Source of the DNA: Isoetes taiwanensis
Taxonomy: Eukaryota; Streptophyta; Lycopodiopsida; Isoetales; Isoetaceae
Assembly (NCBI GenBank): GCA_021234155.1
Contig: JAJEKV010000320.1
Location: forward strand, 124,001-188,000
Direction: 5' to 3'
Length of the DNA: 64,000 bases
Numbering within the stretch: the first letter of the stretch is position 1; every line of letters starts with the position of its first letter. Shown here piece by piece: positions 33,382-44,938 of the stretch. A model generated the notes under the pieces. It saw only the letters and a list, made by a program, of their open reading frames with translations, did no database searches and had not been told where the DNA came from. The position numbers and the translations under genes were made by a program.

Positions 33382-34215
33382 GAAATGATCTTTGTCAAAG
33401 CATCGTGGGTCTCCCCACCTTGGGATCTTCCTAACACGCACTGCGCAATCAGCGTGATACCTACAATATAATCTTTATACATTTATCACGATTACTCTAA
33501 GGTAATTACTTTTAGAACATTATTACGTTATTATATTATGGAATACTTATCAATTCATAACACCATTAACAAGTTATTCACTATGTTAAGTTAGACAAAA
33601 TTTCAACATTTCATATCTATAATTCTTGAGGTACTCTTCATTCCTTGCAACACATTCCAACAAAACTTGTGTTGCAAGTCTTAAATGTCTTCGACCTCCT
33701 TGCCCTCCGGGCGCTCTCTTGGCTGGCAGTCGACACTACGTTAGTGCAGTTAATTATTAATTAAAATTTTTGGTTATATGGTGACCACCCACCTATCTAC
33801 ATGAGTGCATGGCTAATCTCCGTAGGAAGAGGATGAATCTTCCATAATGGCCGTGGAGCCGCCCTATATGCCTATATGCCACTCATGCCTACACCTCTAG
33901 TTGCCCGGGCGTGGAGGATATCCTTCTCGGCGTGGGGCGTGAAGGATGGATTCCTCCTATCAAAGCATATATGGGGCTAAAGGTGCTTTCCCTATCAATG
34001 CATTCCTTAATGACCTCTTTTCTCTCGAGGCCGTCTCCTTGGTGGGGACGTAAGTAGACTTTCTAATCTACCTTCCACTCAGCCCAAGGAAACGCTGTCA
34101 TGCCTACATTGACATTACACCCGCCCTAGAGATCACCGTAGTGGTCTCATCATCGATAATAGCCAAGATCGACCCATACCAAGCATAGGTTGCATCGTAG
34201 ATTAATCTATACAAG
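33382..34215 (-). other. Element 2: 3' noncoding region
   Basis: Between the polypurine tract and the end of pol on the minus strand. I see no ORF with recognisable content. Confidence 0.45.
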
Positions 34216-34219
34216 AATT

Positions 34220-35650
34220 AACCTATGCAAATCGACATGCCGAGCCGATTTCTTGGAGATGACCTTGCCGTCCCATTGCTCCATAAATTGTGGGTCTTTG
34301 CTTTACTAAATCTTTCTTAAGTACCCACGTGGCGTCTTCCACGGTAAGTGTTTCCACTTGACCAAATCTTTGGAGGAATTCTCGATCTCCTCGTTTTCTT
34401 GAAAGCTTTATCAAGAATCAATTGCGGGACTATTTCCGGTTTGTTTCCTCCGTCATTTCCAACAACGTTGGAGTGTCCAAGACTTAAATGCGGATTTGGA
34501 GTATGCTTCTTCAACAAACTCACGCGTGGAAGACCTTATGAATCTTTAGGTGTCTTGGCAAATCCAACTTGTAGGATTGATTACCTACTCTCTTGATTAT
34601 TTCTCAAGGGTCCAAAACACCTTGGAGCAAGCTTCTTGCAATTCCCAATCCACGAGCTTCTTTGCTTTACCTTGATCTTGAGCCAAACATCATCTCCAAC
34701 TTTGAACTTTCTTACCGTTCGATGCTTTATCGGGCGATGCTCTTTTTGTCGACTTCTTTAACGCTAGCGAGATACCCTCGAACCTCTTCCACGAAATGCG
34801 CATATCGGCCAACATCTGGCGCGAAACTTCTACTTTTGACACGGGGTTGTGCCAAGTGTCCGAGTTAGGTTAAGTTAGGCGATAGCCATAATTGATCATA
34901 AATGGCGACATTTGGGACGATTCGCTTTGGTGCTATTGTATGCAAACTCCACCAAGTGAATAAATTCTTCCCACATATTTTGCTTATTCGGACATAGTTT
35001 CGTTAGCATGTCTTCTAAGATCTGTTGGTCGCTCGTCGGCCATCCGTCACGAGGATGATACAGCTGATGCTCATGGATAGCTTGGTGCAATTATCGAAAG
35101 AGGTCTTGCCAAAAGGCACTCATGAACTTCGGATCTGCATGGGAGATAATCTCCTTGGCATGCCATGAAGCACTCAAGATCTCTTTGGTGAAGAGCTTTT
35201 TTTGTATCCATAGCTGTATCGTGGTCCCGCAAGGCACAAAATGTGCCATCTTTGACAACTTATTCGACCACTACCATCAAGGCATCCTTGCCTCTCGGCC
35301 ATTCTTGGGAGTCTGTGGATGAAATCCATACGATTACCTCCCACTTAGCGTTTAGCCTTTGCTAATGGCTCTAATGCCCCCCGAATTGCCGCTCTGCCTT
35401 TCGTCTGGCCGGGCATAGTGACATTCCTTGATGTAGCGAGCTATTTGCTTCTTCATTCTGGCCAATAATAGGCGGGCTGCGACTTTGAAATATGTTTTCA
35501 TGAATCCGCGATGGCCAAATTGGGGCATTTATTGCGTGTCATGGAGGATCAACTTCCTTACACGATGATTCGGTACGCACAACTTGTTCTTATGGTATAA
35601 CAGGTTGCCTTCCTTCTTATAATGCTTGAAGGCCTCCCGCTCTTTATCAT
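34220..35650 (-). pseudogene. pol: Element 2: integrase with chromodomain-like C-terminus
   Basis: Minus-strand frames show the end of the catalytic core ('YHPRDGWPTSDQQILEDML' in the place of the Glu block, 'WEEFIHLVEFAYNS'), then 'LPRHLKIHKVFHA', the usual post-core motif. Near 34420-34230 'PEIVPQLILDKAFKKTRR' and 'REFLQRFGQVETLTVEDATW' follow. The last part has the layout of the chromodomain of plant chromoviruses ('IL......R..L..W......ATW'), which steers integration to modified chromatin; this assignment is tentative. Stops and shifts are frequent in the N-terminal half. Confidence 0.65.
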
Positions 35651-35799
35651 TCTAGCCTCCTTAGAGAGGCTTGCCCATACTTCCCCTCGAAATCCACATC
35701 CGTTGGCAAGGACTCTTCAATCCTCTTACCAAAGTCATTTGGAGAGCGTCGAAGTGCGTTGCAATGCACTCTAGTTGTCGGGGATGCCTTGAAAGCGAT

Positions 35800-36240
35800 C
35801 TGCTACCACATTGAGTTTCCCGGCTTGTAGACTATATCAAAGTCGTATTCCTCGAGGAACTCCATCCATCTCCGCTGCCTCCATTGAGGTGTGGTTGCGT
35901 GAATACATATTGGAGGCTCGATGGTCGGTATCAATTGGAACTTCCTTCCCAGAGGTAGTGCCTCCATATTCTTAGCATACGACAAGCGCAAGCAATTCTG
36001 ATAAATGCGTTGGGTAGCGGCGTCTCGGCGTCGTTCATCTTCCTGGAATCATACGCTACCACACGCTCTTCTTGCATAAGCACTGCACCTGTAGCTATCT
36101 TACTCGCATCCGTTGCTACAAGCTTATCTTTCTCCGGGTCCGGCAGGGTTAAGACTGGGGCTGTTGTTAAAGCTTCCTTCAACAATTCAAATCCCTTTTG
36201 GGCTTTCTTGTGCCAATGCTCTACCCAATCTTTCACCTTC
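35800..36240 (-). pseudogene. pol: Element 2: RNase H
   Basis: 'KAQKGFELLKEALTTAPVLT', 'DKLVATDASKIATGAVLMQE' (first Asp) and 'VVAYDSRKMNDAE' (Glu region) are followed after a shift by the DH-containing block 'PPICIHATTPQWRQRRWMEF' and 'YDFDIVYKPGN'. This is a standard Ty3/gypsy RNase H. Confidence 0.8.
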
Positions 36241-37060
36241 TCTGCCCTCGTCAGTCATTACTTGGGGCTGCTATCTTAGCAAAGTTCTTCACGAACTTCA
36301 CTGTAGTACCACGCTAGGCGAGAAAACTTCTGACCTCGTGCACATTCTTCGGCCGGCCCTTTGAATCCTTGCTTCAATCTTGGCGGGGTCCGTCGAGATG
36401 CCTTCATGAGAGATCACATGACCAAGGTATTCCACCTTCTCTGTTGCGAAGTGGCACTTCGACAACTTGGCGTACAACTGGTGCCTCCTCAACTTCTCTA
36501 GCACCCTTCTCAAGTGTTGCACGTGCTCTTCAAGGGATCTGCTATACACCAAAATGTCATCAAAGAAAACAATCACAAAGGTGTCCAGGAACTCCCTGAA
36601 GATATCGTTTCATGAGCCTCATGAGCGTAAGTGGGGCATTTGATAAGCCGAAAGGCATCCTTTGTGAACTCATAATGCCCATACCGCGTCCCGAAGGCGG
36701 TCTTGTGGATATCCTCCTCCTTTATCCGTATCGATGGTAACCCGGCCTTAAGTCGATTTTGAGAAGATCTTTGCTCTTGAAGCTGATCCATCAAGTCGCC
36801 GATCTTGGAAGCGCATACTTGTTCTTAATGGTGTGCTTATTCAACTGCCTATAGTCTATGCACATCCTCAAAGATCCATCCTTCTTCTTGACAAAAAAGA
36901 ATGGGCGCTCCAAGCGGTGAGACACTAGGTCTAATGAAACCTAGGTCGAGCGGCTCACCGCGAATCGCTTCTTTAGCTCCGGACAACTCCTGCGTTGTCA
37001 TTCTATATGGGGCCTTGCTTGTCGGTTTGTTCGCCCGAGTGCTATCTCGCACTCGACTCC
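36241..37060 (-). pseudogene. pol: Element 2: reverse transcriptase
   Basis: In minus-strand order: 'PYRMTTQELSGAKEAIRGEP' and '[14 protein letters not shown]', 'HKTAFGTRYGHYEF', and '[20 protein letters not shown]' with the catalytic FFDD. The thumb '[19 protein letters not shown]' follows. This is a chromovirus-like RT. Three or more frame changes separate the blocks. Confidence 0.85.
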
Positions 37061-37248
37061 CCTATAAGGAGGAGCCGCTTGATCTCATCACGGAAAGAGA
37101 TCGTGGAACTTCCGTGATCAACTTAGCTATTTGCCTCGGCAACTTGGTCGAGCATCTTGTCTTCTTTGCTTCCTTCCAATTCGGCTCACTAATCTCAAGC
37201 TTGAAGATGTATGCTACATGCTCACTCTTGATGCACTTGAGCAGTAGT

Positions 37249-37600
37249 TTAGAAGACATACACTTTGCATGATGGGGACAACTTCTTCTTTGTTATCTCA
37301 ATGATCTTGCCGCTGGCGGGTGTTGGGAAGGTCACCTTCCTTTCCACAATCAATAATGGCCCTGCTGGTCCAAGGTACTCCATACCTATTATCAAGTCGT
37401 ACTTGCCAATGCCCATTACTTCCTGCCCCATCCGGATCTTAATCCCGGCAAGTCGATGTCAAAGTTGATTCTTTTTACTAAATGTCCCGCCTACCGCTCC
37501 ACTTGCTAAGACAACGGGCCTTGGCTTTGACTTTAATGGTTTCAACTTCAACATTTGAACCATTCCGGGAGATGCAAAGTTATGGCTACTTCCTAATCTA
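37249..37600 (-). pseudogene. Element 2: aspartic protease
   Basis: Near 37590 the minus strand has a catalytic-site region where the D-S-G turn is disrupted by a one-base change, then 'SSHNFASP' and 'MVQMLKLKPLKSKPRPVVLA'. The C-terminal part is intact ('MGQEVMGIGKYDLIIGMEYL'). It cleaves the polyprotein in intact relatives. Confidence 0.7.
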
Positions 37601-37677
37601 TTAGGACTATAAATGACTTGGCCTTTGGCCTTTCCCCGTGGAAATTACTTTATCTTGGCTCTTCGCTTGTTTCGTAT

Positions 37678-38925
37678 CTATTCGCGGCAAAGATATGACA
37701 CTCCACAGATGTAGTCGCGGGCCTCCTCGCCGTCGTCGTCAGACAGAGTGTCCCAATCTCCCAACTCTGCTAGCGCTGCACTCATGACATATGGGCAGTT
37801 TGCTGTCCTATGGCCTGGCTGGAAACACCTGAAGCAAAGCTGCTTTTCTATGCACTCCTGTCTCTTTTCCTTGGGCATGGCCTGCAGAAAGGATCGCACT
37901 GCTTTGGAGTAGTTTGACCCTTCCTGTTTGTCTTTGAAGGACACCTGCTTCTTCTCCTGCTGTTTCCCTTGATTGCCACTATATGGGGCTCTAGCTGGTC
38001 CTGGGGCTGGCCGTTCTCGGCTAAATTCGCTTTCTTTGCCTTGCCTTTATCTTGGTAATACTGTTGCCTCTGCCCGCTATTCTGAGGTCCTGTCCCTTGC
38101 AAGCTTATTGCCTTGGACTCCGCTTCCGATACCGTTCTAGGGTTTATTGCCCTTACAAGCTTGCGGATCTCCTCATTCAGACCTTCAATGTAGCTTTCCA
38201 CTGCATGCTTCTCACCTAACTTTGGCACACATACTGACCTTAGCCTCATAAATTCCCTGTGTATTTGTCTTGACTTGTTGCCTTCCGCAACTTTGTAGAA
38301 CTTTGCATCATCTTTGGACTTGTGCTCTCTTGGAACGTAATGGCGCTTGAAGGCTTTAGCAAACTTCTTGAACCTGCAAGCATCCCTGCTTAAGCCATGA
38401 GCCTTGGCATAGCCCTTCCACCAAATGCGTGCTGCTCCCTTCAGGTTCGCTGTTGCCACCCTGCCTTTATCCTTATCCTTCATACCATAGGCATTGCCGT
38501 ATTCGCTCATCTCGTCAAGCCAAGCCTCTGCTTCCATGCCTGACCTGTTCTCGCCTGAGAATTGCTCGAGCTTCCTGGCCTTCCAAACATTTCCCAATGC
38601 AGAGTCTACTTTCTTCTGGTAGTCAGAGGTTCTTGTGTCCCTTTGTCGTCCCTCCGGGTGGTTCCTGCCTTTAAATGCTGCTCCGGACTTGGTTACGCTC
38701 TTCTTCTTCCTCGAATCGAGATTCCGAATCGAGCTTAGTCGGAGGAGTCCGAGCTGGGGGACCTTCCTCTCTTGCTCCTCTTCTTGTCTCTACTTGTTCT
38801 CCGAGCTGATGCTTGCGGCAGTTGAGCGTTACCCACCGAACCTGCTCCTGCTTGTGCGGCTAGCAAGGCCTTTATCTGTTCGAGGTCTGTCCTCATTTGC
38901 GATATTTCTTCTTCTGGAGTCATTT
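37678..38925 (-). pseudogene. gag: Element 2: gag with CCHC zinc knuckle
   Basis: The N-terminal part (from about 38923) has a coiled helix 'EEEISQMRTDLEQIKALLAA' and an R/S-rich stretch. The core has 'QFSGENRSGMEAEAWLDEM', 'ARIWWKGYAKAHGL' and 'FKRHYVPREHKSKDDAKFYK', typical of Retrotrans_gag. After a frameshift near 37860 the zinc knuckle 'CFRCFQPGHRTANC' follows, then the link to protease. It lies directly upstream of pol, as expected. Confidence 0.85.
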
Positions 38926-39290
38926 GTCCAAACTCTTCAGCGGGGTTCCTTGTCGGGCGTGGCTGGGGCGGGCTCTGTTCCCTGTAAGTTCCGCAAGTTA
39001 ATGTCGTTCTCCTGCGCTCAGGCCTCTAGCTGCATACACAAGTGGTTCATATCTACATGGTTAGTTTTCCTTGCTTTCTTGCATTATTTATGTTTGTTGG
39101 CATGGTTGAGGGGACACAAAATGTATCAACAAAACATTTATAGTGCAAGAGAATGTTATATTTATATTTTATATTACACTAATACAAGAACTTGCAACTA
39201 CTGCTAATCACTTCTGTTGATGCCGGTAAGATGGATTATCCTCCAAGAACTTTTTCACTTGGGCTGTTCCCCACCGAATGGCCCAAGTTC

Positions 39291-40261
39291 CTAGGACATT
39301 AATATCGGAGATCCACCCTGTAATGCTCTTGCTAAATCTTCTATTCTGCGGTGGGAGGTATAAGCTGCTGTCACTGACAGTCTTGCCTGCCGCCTGTAAG
39401 GTATGGCGAAGTCGAAGACGTCGAGTGCTACCGCTCTTTTCACCAGGATTGCATACTCGGTGTTAAGGGGTAGCCGTGCATGCCTACTAATCTCGAGAGT
39501 GCAATCAGCAACGATACTCCTTCCTCGCCTCACGGGGTGAACTTGCGGTGGATAACCGCTATTCTTCCATCCATCGCCAATGGCGGGTAATAGCGTAATG
39601 ACGCGCAATCGTTGCGAGATGGGTCCTCGGCTACTCGGTATCCAGCTCGGTGTCTGCTTCCGAAATCATCAACCTCTACCGTGGTGAGCTCCCTGTAGTC
39701 TCTGACTGTTGCTGAAGCCCTCCTGAGGTCGAATTCGCCTGTCCTATCCCGGGGAGGTGCTGCGGATGAGCTTTCCGTTAGGATGTTTGAGGTCGCATAG
39801 CGGATCCCCATCTGTTCCTGGAGAGCAAGGAACTCTTCCTCCGTCGGTAGCTTGTTCTCACTTTTGTCCGCCTCCATGATCCGGCCTCGATGTTGCCGTA
39901 GGCTTGGATGTCGGAGGTAAACTCCGCGTAAGTGTCGGCTTCCCTTACTTGGAGGGGAAAGTCGACTCTCCTGACGCATGAAGTCGCCCAAGTCCGCTCT
40001 TCTGAGTTGGTGCAGCAACTCTTCAGGTCGGTACTCCCTTTCCCTGCACTCCGGGAGGTTTTGAATGTCGCTTAGGAGTAGAAACTCCTCACCTTCGATT
40101 ATAATGGGGGCTAGGCTTGTGATGCCTAACCCGAGGGGTGGCGCGACTCTGAGAGTCTGCCGGCTTCTTTCGAAGTCTTGCCACTCCCGGCCTCCTTGAC
40201 GCTTTCCTCCTCTGGCTGGGTCGAGCTCAACATCGTCTTCCTCCTCCTCAGTTCTGTTCAT
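39291..40261 (-). CDS. Element 2: extra ORF2, unrecognised
   Basis: From ATG 40261 an open frame of 243 codons (MNRTEEEEDDVELDPARGG...) is followed, after one frame change near 39530, by about 80 further codons ('RRGRSIVADCTLEISRHARL', 'ALDVFDFAIPYRRQ'). It is acidic at the start and then arginine-rich. I do not recognise a domain. It lies between the H3-tail-like ORF1 and gag, a place where chromoviruses normally have no gene. Confidence 0.55.
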
Positions 40262-41064
40262 CCGAAGTCTTCTTCCTTCCCTTCCCCGCCTCTGTTCAGA
40301 CTGTGTGAGGAGTTGTTGTTCACACTTACGGCTAATGGATCCACGCCCATGGGGAATAGAGGTTTCCCCACGATGTTCACCGTACGGTGGGTGAGAAAGA
40401 TTGCCGTAAGCGGTGTTGAAAGAGAAGTACTTGGTCCCGCTTGACGATTAGGACCATTGGCTCGTGTGTGCGGTGCGCTTTGTTTGTGAGGTATTTGGCG
40501 ATGTTAGGGACATAAATCTAATGCCGCCTGCTAGGACCTGTCTAGGAACAAAATATCCTACACAAGGAGGGAGTTGCACTAGCTATTTGGTTCTACCCTA
40601 GCTTGGAACTCGGTCAAGACTCTACTATAAGCCGGGTCGCGTGCAAGGTTGCTTGGACGTCTACCTCCTTCCCGAAAATCGGAAGATTTGGTCGACGTCG
40701 ACCAAGAAGATGAGCGCCCGGCGTGTGCACCATCTCGGAAATCGGTTGCCATTGATTAATTGCGTAAGAAGGTAACAAATGGTTGCAAGAGCGCCTCGAG
40801 GAGTTAGGAAATCGGCTAGAAGGGCAGGGAGCAGATTTGTAGGGTGCTATGTGAGAAGTGACGGGTCTATTTATAGAAAAGGGGAAACCCTAATTTTTGG
40901 ATGACTTGGAAATTTCCTAGGATTGGGTAATTCTAACTTATCCGAGGTCAAAATAGGAGTTTGAGGACTATAGGAGATGCTTGAACAAGGCTAGGTTACC
41001 TAAAAGATGCTATGCAGTAGGTTGAAGGTGACTTTGACAAGTCTTGGTGAAGAATTGGTAAGAG

Positions 41065-41131
41065 GTCTCACAAGCTTCGCCTCGCTTCAATCCTAACTTT
41101 TTGTTTTGGCGACGAGGCGAGATGGGGAGAC
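41065..41131. repeat. Element 2 hairpin repeat, copy 1
   Basis: The arms resemble those of copy 2 (GTCTCACA...GCCTCG and its complement) with changes in the right arm. The loop 'TTCAATCCTAACTTTTTGTT' is identical to that of copy 2. Confidence 0.7.
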
Positions 41132-41263
41132 ATCAGTCCCATTTTAATCAAAGATGTCCAACTTGGGTAAACTAATGGTGTAAGGGTGATGGGCTCATCA
41201 AATTAGGCGTAATCGACCCTTTATTTGGTCAATTTGGAGCTGTTTTGGTCAAGCATGGCCGAG

Positions 41264-41330
41264 GTCTCACAGCTTGCGCCTCGCTTCAATCCTAACTTTT
41301 TGTTTTGCGACGAGGCGCGAGCTGTGAGAC
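41264..41330. repeat. Element 2 hairpin repeat, copy 2 (best)
   Basis: Left arm GTCTCACAGCTTGCGCCTCG pairs with right arm CGAGGCGCGAGCTGTGAGAC over 19 of 20 positions, around a loop of about 27 bases. Confidence 0.85.
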
Positions 41331-41665
41331 ATCATGTCTCTCGGCTCCCAAATGTCCTATTTCACTGAAATAAAAGCTAAAACTTATTAATTTGCTCTAA
41401 TTACTCAAGTTTATGTCATCAAGGTACACAAAATTGCTCTATATTACAAAATTTTTAATTATTTACAAAAAAAGTTTCTATATGCGTTCTCCCTTAATGC
41501 GCGGTCGCAAGACTCATGTCTTGTCGCATTAAGGTTACCCTTTGGCGTGGATAGTGCAGGCTGTTGAATCTTCAAAATGTTGCACTATCTTTGCCTCACC
41601 GCCTCTTGCATTGCCAGCAGCCCTCGTCCGTGACTCTAAAGTCTGTTCTATAGGCTCGCATAACT

Positions 41666-42719
41666 TCACGCACCAACCGAGTTTAAGGGGCACAGGGGAT
41701 TAGGAGACCGGCTTACTGAAGTGTCTAATCTCCTTAACGCTCTTCTCTCCACCTCCTTCCTATCCGCTTTCTTCTGGGTGGCGGCTTGGGAACCTTGGGC
41801 TTCGGTGGTGGCGGCCTTAGGGTTTTGCCGCCGTTGGTCGCCCTCCTCGATGAACTTAACTCTGTTTTCTTCATAATATTTGTTATAGGCCTCCCATTTC
41901 TTCATGTAGGCCTCGTGCTCTCTCATCTTCCTCTCATAAATCTTTACAGCCGGTGGCGTAGGCTTCCCCAATTGTGTCGTGGTTACTTCTTTCTATCCCA
42001 TGCTTTAGGGTATTAGGGGGGCCGACTTGGTCTTGGTGGGGTTGCTCAGTGCAACGTACGCTTTCGGTACTTCCCGGGCCGTCGCTGGGTGCTTGGAAGA
42101 GCTCCCACCGCAGCTGTTAGGGTTGAAGTCTTCATCGGAAGAGTCGTCCGGAAGGGTTTGGGGGTTCGTCGGGTTGCGCTCCTTGATAATAATGTTGGGG
42201 TTGGCCTCTTCCTTGGCGGGGCGGTCCTTTGTTCTCTCCTTCATGACCCACGAACTTCCCTTTTCGCTTTCTTCTTTTCTACGCTACCTTTTGTTCCTCC
42301 TCCTTCCTTTTCCTCTTTTTTGTCTTCCCTTCTCTTACTGCGGGCTCGTACTTCACGATGAACCTTCTAAGGTGCGCTACCTCCATTGGCTCGGACCATC
42401 ACTGCTCATCTGCTTTCGAGGATTTCCGTGGGTCTTGTCTGAATGAATGCCTTGTTCTGGCTGCTGGATCTCGCTCTCTTTTCCATTACACACCTCCTCG
42501 TCTCTTCGGTCCATGGAGTTCGGTGATGTGGCCTCGTCCTCCTCCACTGGCTGGTTGAAGACATCGATCAAATCGGGAGGTGTCTTCCTCTTCGTCCGGC
42601 GAGCGACCCCCCCCCCTCTTGCGAGGCCTCTCACGAAGCATCTTCCGAATGATCTCGCCTCGGTGGCGCTGTGGTTTCACTGGCGGCGCTTCCTTTTGGG
42701 TCTGTTTGGTTCGGGCCAT
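41666..42719 (-). CDS. Element 2: ORF1 with histone H3 tail-like N-terminus
   Basis: From ATG 42719 the protein begins MARTKQTQKEAPPVKPQRH. Residues 1-7 are identical to histone H3 (MARTKQT), and the later 'VKPQRHRGEIIRKMLRE' loosely echoes the H3 'VKKPHRYRPGTVALREI' segment. Basic RGG-like and acidic stretches follow. After frame changes near 42490 and 42250, 'EERTKDRPAKEEANPNI' and 'MREHEAYMKKWEAYNKYYEE' lead to the stop near 41666, about 350 residues in all. It is the first ORF after the leader. Removal of Met would expose Ala-Arg-Thr-Lys as in H3, so binding of H3K4 readers is possible but inferred. There is no similarity to gag. Confidence 0.6.
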
Positions 42720-42931
42720 GTTTTTGGATCGTCAATCGGATAAAAGCGCCCAGAAAGATCGCCTAAGTTGGGAAGAGCGGATTTCTAGGGCTTGGGCCTA
42801 AAAAATGAGGGGTTCTACATCTATTTATAGCTTGGGGAATTTTAGGTCAAAACTCAAGTTGCTCCGTTTAACATGCTAAGGCACCAACTTATCTAAAACT
42901 TATACTTATTTCAGACTTTTTCTACCTATTG

Positions 42932-42999
42932 GTCTCACAGCTTGCGCCTCGTTCCAATACTAATGTTTAGTTTTTGCGACTGGTGCGGTATGAGATCTC
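42932..42999. repeat. Element 2 hairpin repeat, copy 3
   Basis: 'GGTCTCACAGCTTGCGCCTCG' minus its first G opens this copy (20-base arm), followed by a diverged loop and right arm ending 'gagatctcata'. It lies in the leader between the primer site and ORF1. Confidence 0.65.
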
Positions 43000-43120
43000 A
43001 TACATTTCTAGGGTTTTTAGGTAATTAAAACATGCTATTCTAACTAATTCCTACCTTAGAATTAGCCTTACCACATTATTTATCTCAAATTCATCATGTT
43101 TTGGTGTTCTTGATTTCGAT

Positions 43121-43185
43121 GTCTCATAAACTTAGCCCGCGCTTCAAAACAAAAGTTAGTTTTTGACACGGAGCATTTGTGAGAC
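43121..43185. repeat. Element 2 hairpin repeat, copy 4
   Basis: A diverged copy: 'GTCTCATAAACTTAGCCCGC', a loop with 'AAAAGTTAGTTTTTG', then a right arm ending 'TGTGAGAC'. It also lies in the leader. Confidence 0.6.
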
Positions 43186-43375
43186 CACCTCACTTGGAAA
43201 AATTTTGGCTCATTCTTTTTAATCTTGTTAAATTCCAATTCACTTAATTGTTACTAGCTTAGCATAACTACAAAGGTGAGAAAAATTTTTTCCACTTTTC
43301 GAGGCTTGAGGATCCTATCAAGTTAGTACTACTGGGAACATGGTCAGTGCTTTGCTCTTGGTCTCCAAGAACATT

Positions 43376-43387
43376 GCTCTGATACCA
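43376..43387 (-). promoter_or_regulatory. Element 2: primer binding site, tRNA-iMet
   Basis: The minus strand reads TGGTATCAGAGC, the standard plant initiator-Met tRNA primer site, just inside the 5' LTR. It fixes the orientation of element 2. Confidence 0.9.
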
Positions 43388-43389
43388 CC

Positions 43390-44938
43390 ATGGCGTCCCC
43401 TACATTATCACGGTGCACTCACCGTATACAAACAGAGTTCTTCCCCCACCAGCTCCATCGTCTGGGGGCCCTCCACATATCACCGCACTGTGAACGAGTC
43501 TCAGTGGGAAGAGTGAAGGTGTCATTCTACCCCGTCTCCCTCAGGGCCTACCTAGCTGCGGAAGCGTAAACATACATGTCAGTAGCACATACATCAACAT
43601 CTGTGACCATCTCGAAGGATGGTCCTCCTCATATCTGCATAGACAAAGATCGGGCACATCACATAGGGGATCCTACCCAAGGCTCGAGACTCAAAGGATA
43701 GGCCCGGCGGCTTGGGTCTCCAGAGTTCGTTGCGGGCATGTAATTCATGGCAATGGAATTGGCTGGCATAAGAACATGGCATAGGGTTGTCCACTCCATC
43801 GCCCCTCCCTGTGCACACTTTGCGAGAGTAGGCTGAAAAGTGTTGGGATCGTAGCCTCGGCCGGATGCATGGCCGAAGGGGCTATTCACAGGTCTCATCC
43901 TCCCAGTTCGAGGGGCGGTAGGGATCACTCCCTCCGGAGATCTACATGCTAACTCAAGGTGACTAGAGGGCCCTTTGCCCGTGATTCGAAGTGAACCCTT
44001 TGGAAAGTGTACACCACTTCACGGTGTCGGGCCCATGCCTTACCCTTTTCGGTGGTAAGCCATTAGACCTAGTCACAATGATCCCGGTGAGGCTTTACAC
44101 ACCGGGGGATCGTCGGGAGTCGAGAACATGAACCTCCTTCTTAGCCGGTCGGCCCCTCCACCCACAACCGAGGTGTGGCTCTTGTACCACAGCCGAATCT
44201 ACAAGTGTGCTAGAGAGGCTACTCTAGGAGCATCAACTACAAGCTTTAGGGCCTCTACCCCCCTTCCCAATACAAGGAGTTCACAGAGATACATCAACCC
44301 AATACATCACAGAAGAACTAAAGAACTAGATCTAATCATAGAGTTAGGTTCTTTAGTTAGTGTCCGAGATCTAAGATCTAGATAGGTTTATGGGCAATTT
44401 AATAGTCTAAACCATCGATTCTATGATTAGAAGGCGGTTTAAGCTATTAAATTGACCAAATACCTGATCCTTGAGTGGCTCCTCGACTGAGTTCAACCAT
44501 CCTGCTGAGCTGATCGAATTCGGCCCGATGGCGCAAATTGGGCAGCGTCTGGGGGGCGTTTTTTGGCTCTGGGGCAGCCAAAATCGAGCTCTAAAACCCT
44601 AAGGGGCCTAAAACTAGCAAGCTAGGGTTTTCCTACCCTAAATAGACATGGGGGTTTAGGCTAGGGTTTCCAATTACCCAATTTGGCATGTGGGATAATT
44701 GGAAAGGCCCCACTTGCCTTTAGTGGCTAGGTGGCAAAATATGCCAACATGGAAAGGTGTGCCCTCATTAATGTGCACATGTGCACATTAATAATATATG
44801 AACACTCTAGTAAGTTGCCCCTAGGGCTACTTGCCTGGCTATCCGTTGGCGCATACGTCAATCGGGTGGCGGTACGCGGCGTGACGTAAAGCATACAATG
44901 TACGCCCCGGGGGCGTATCTTCGGCCGGAACGTCCGCA
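43390..44938 (-). mobile_element. Element 2: 5' LTR
   Basis: Partner of the LTR at 31818-33368, about 1.55 kb. The outer end abuts 'GTCAG', close to the 'GGTCA' before 31818, consistent with a 5-bp target duplication altered by one base. It has the same 26-bp palindrome (44767-44792) and telo-box cluster. Confidence 0.9.

Larger units (their letters stand above)
40262..41665 (-). other. Element 2: noncoding gap with two hairpin repeats
   Basis: No ORF with recognisable content between ORF2 and ORF1. It holds hairpin copies at 41065-41131 and 41264-41330. Confidence 0.5.
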
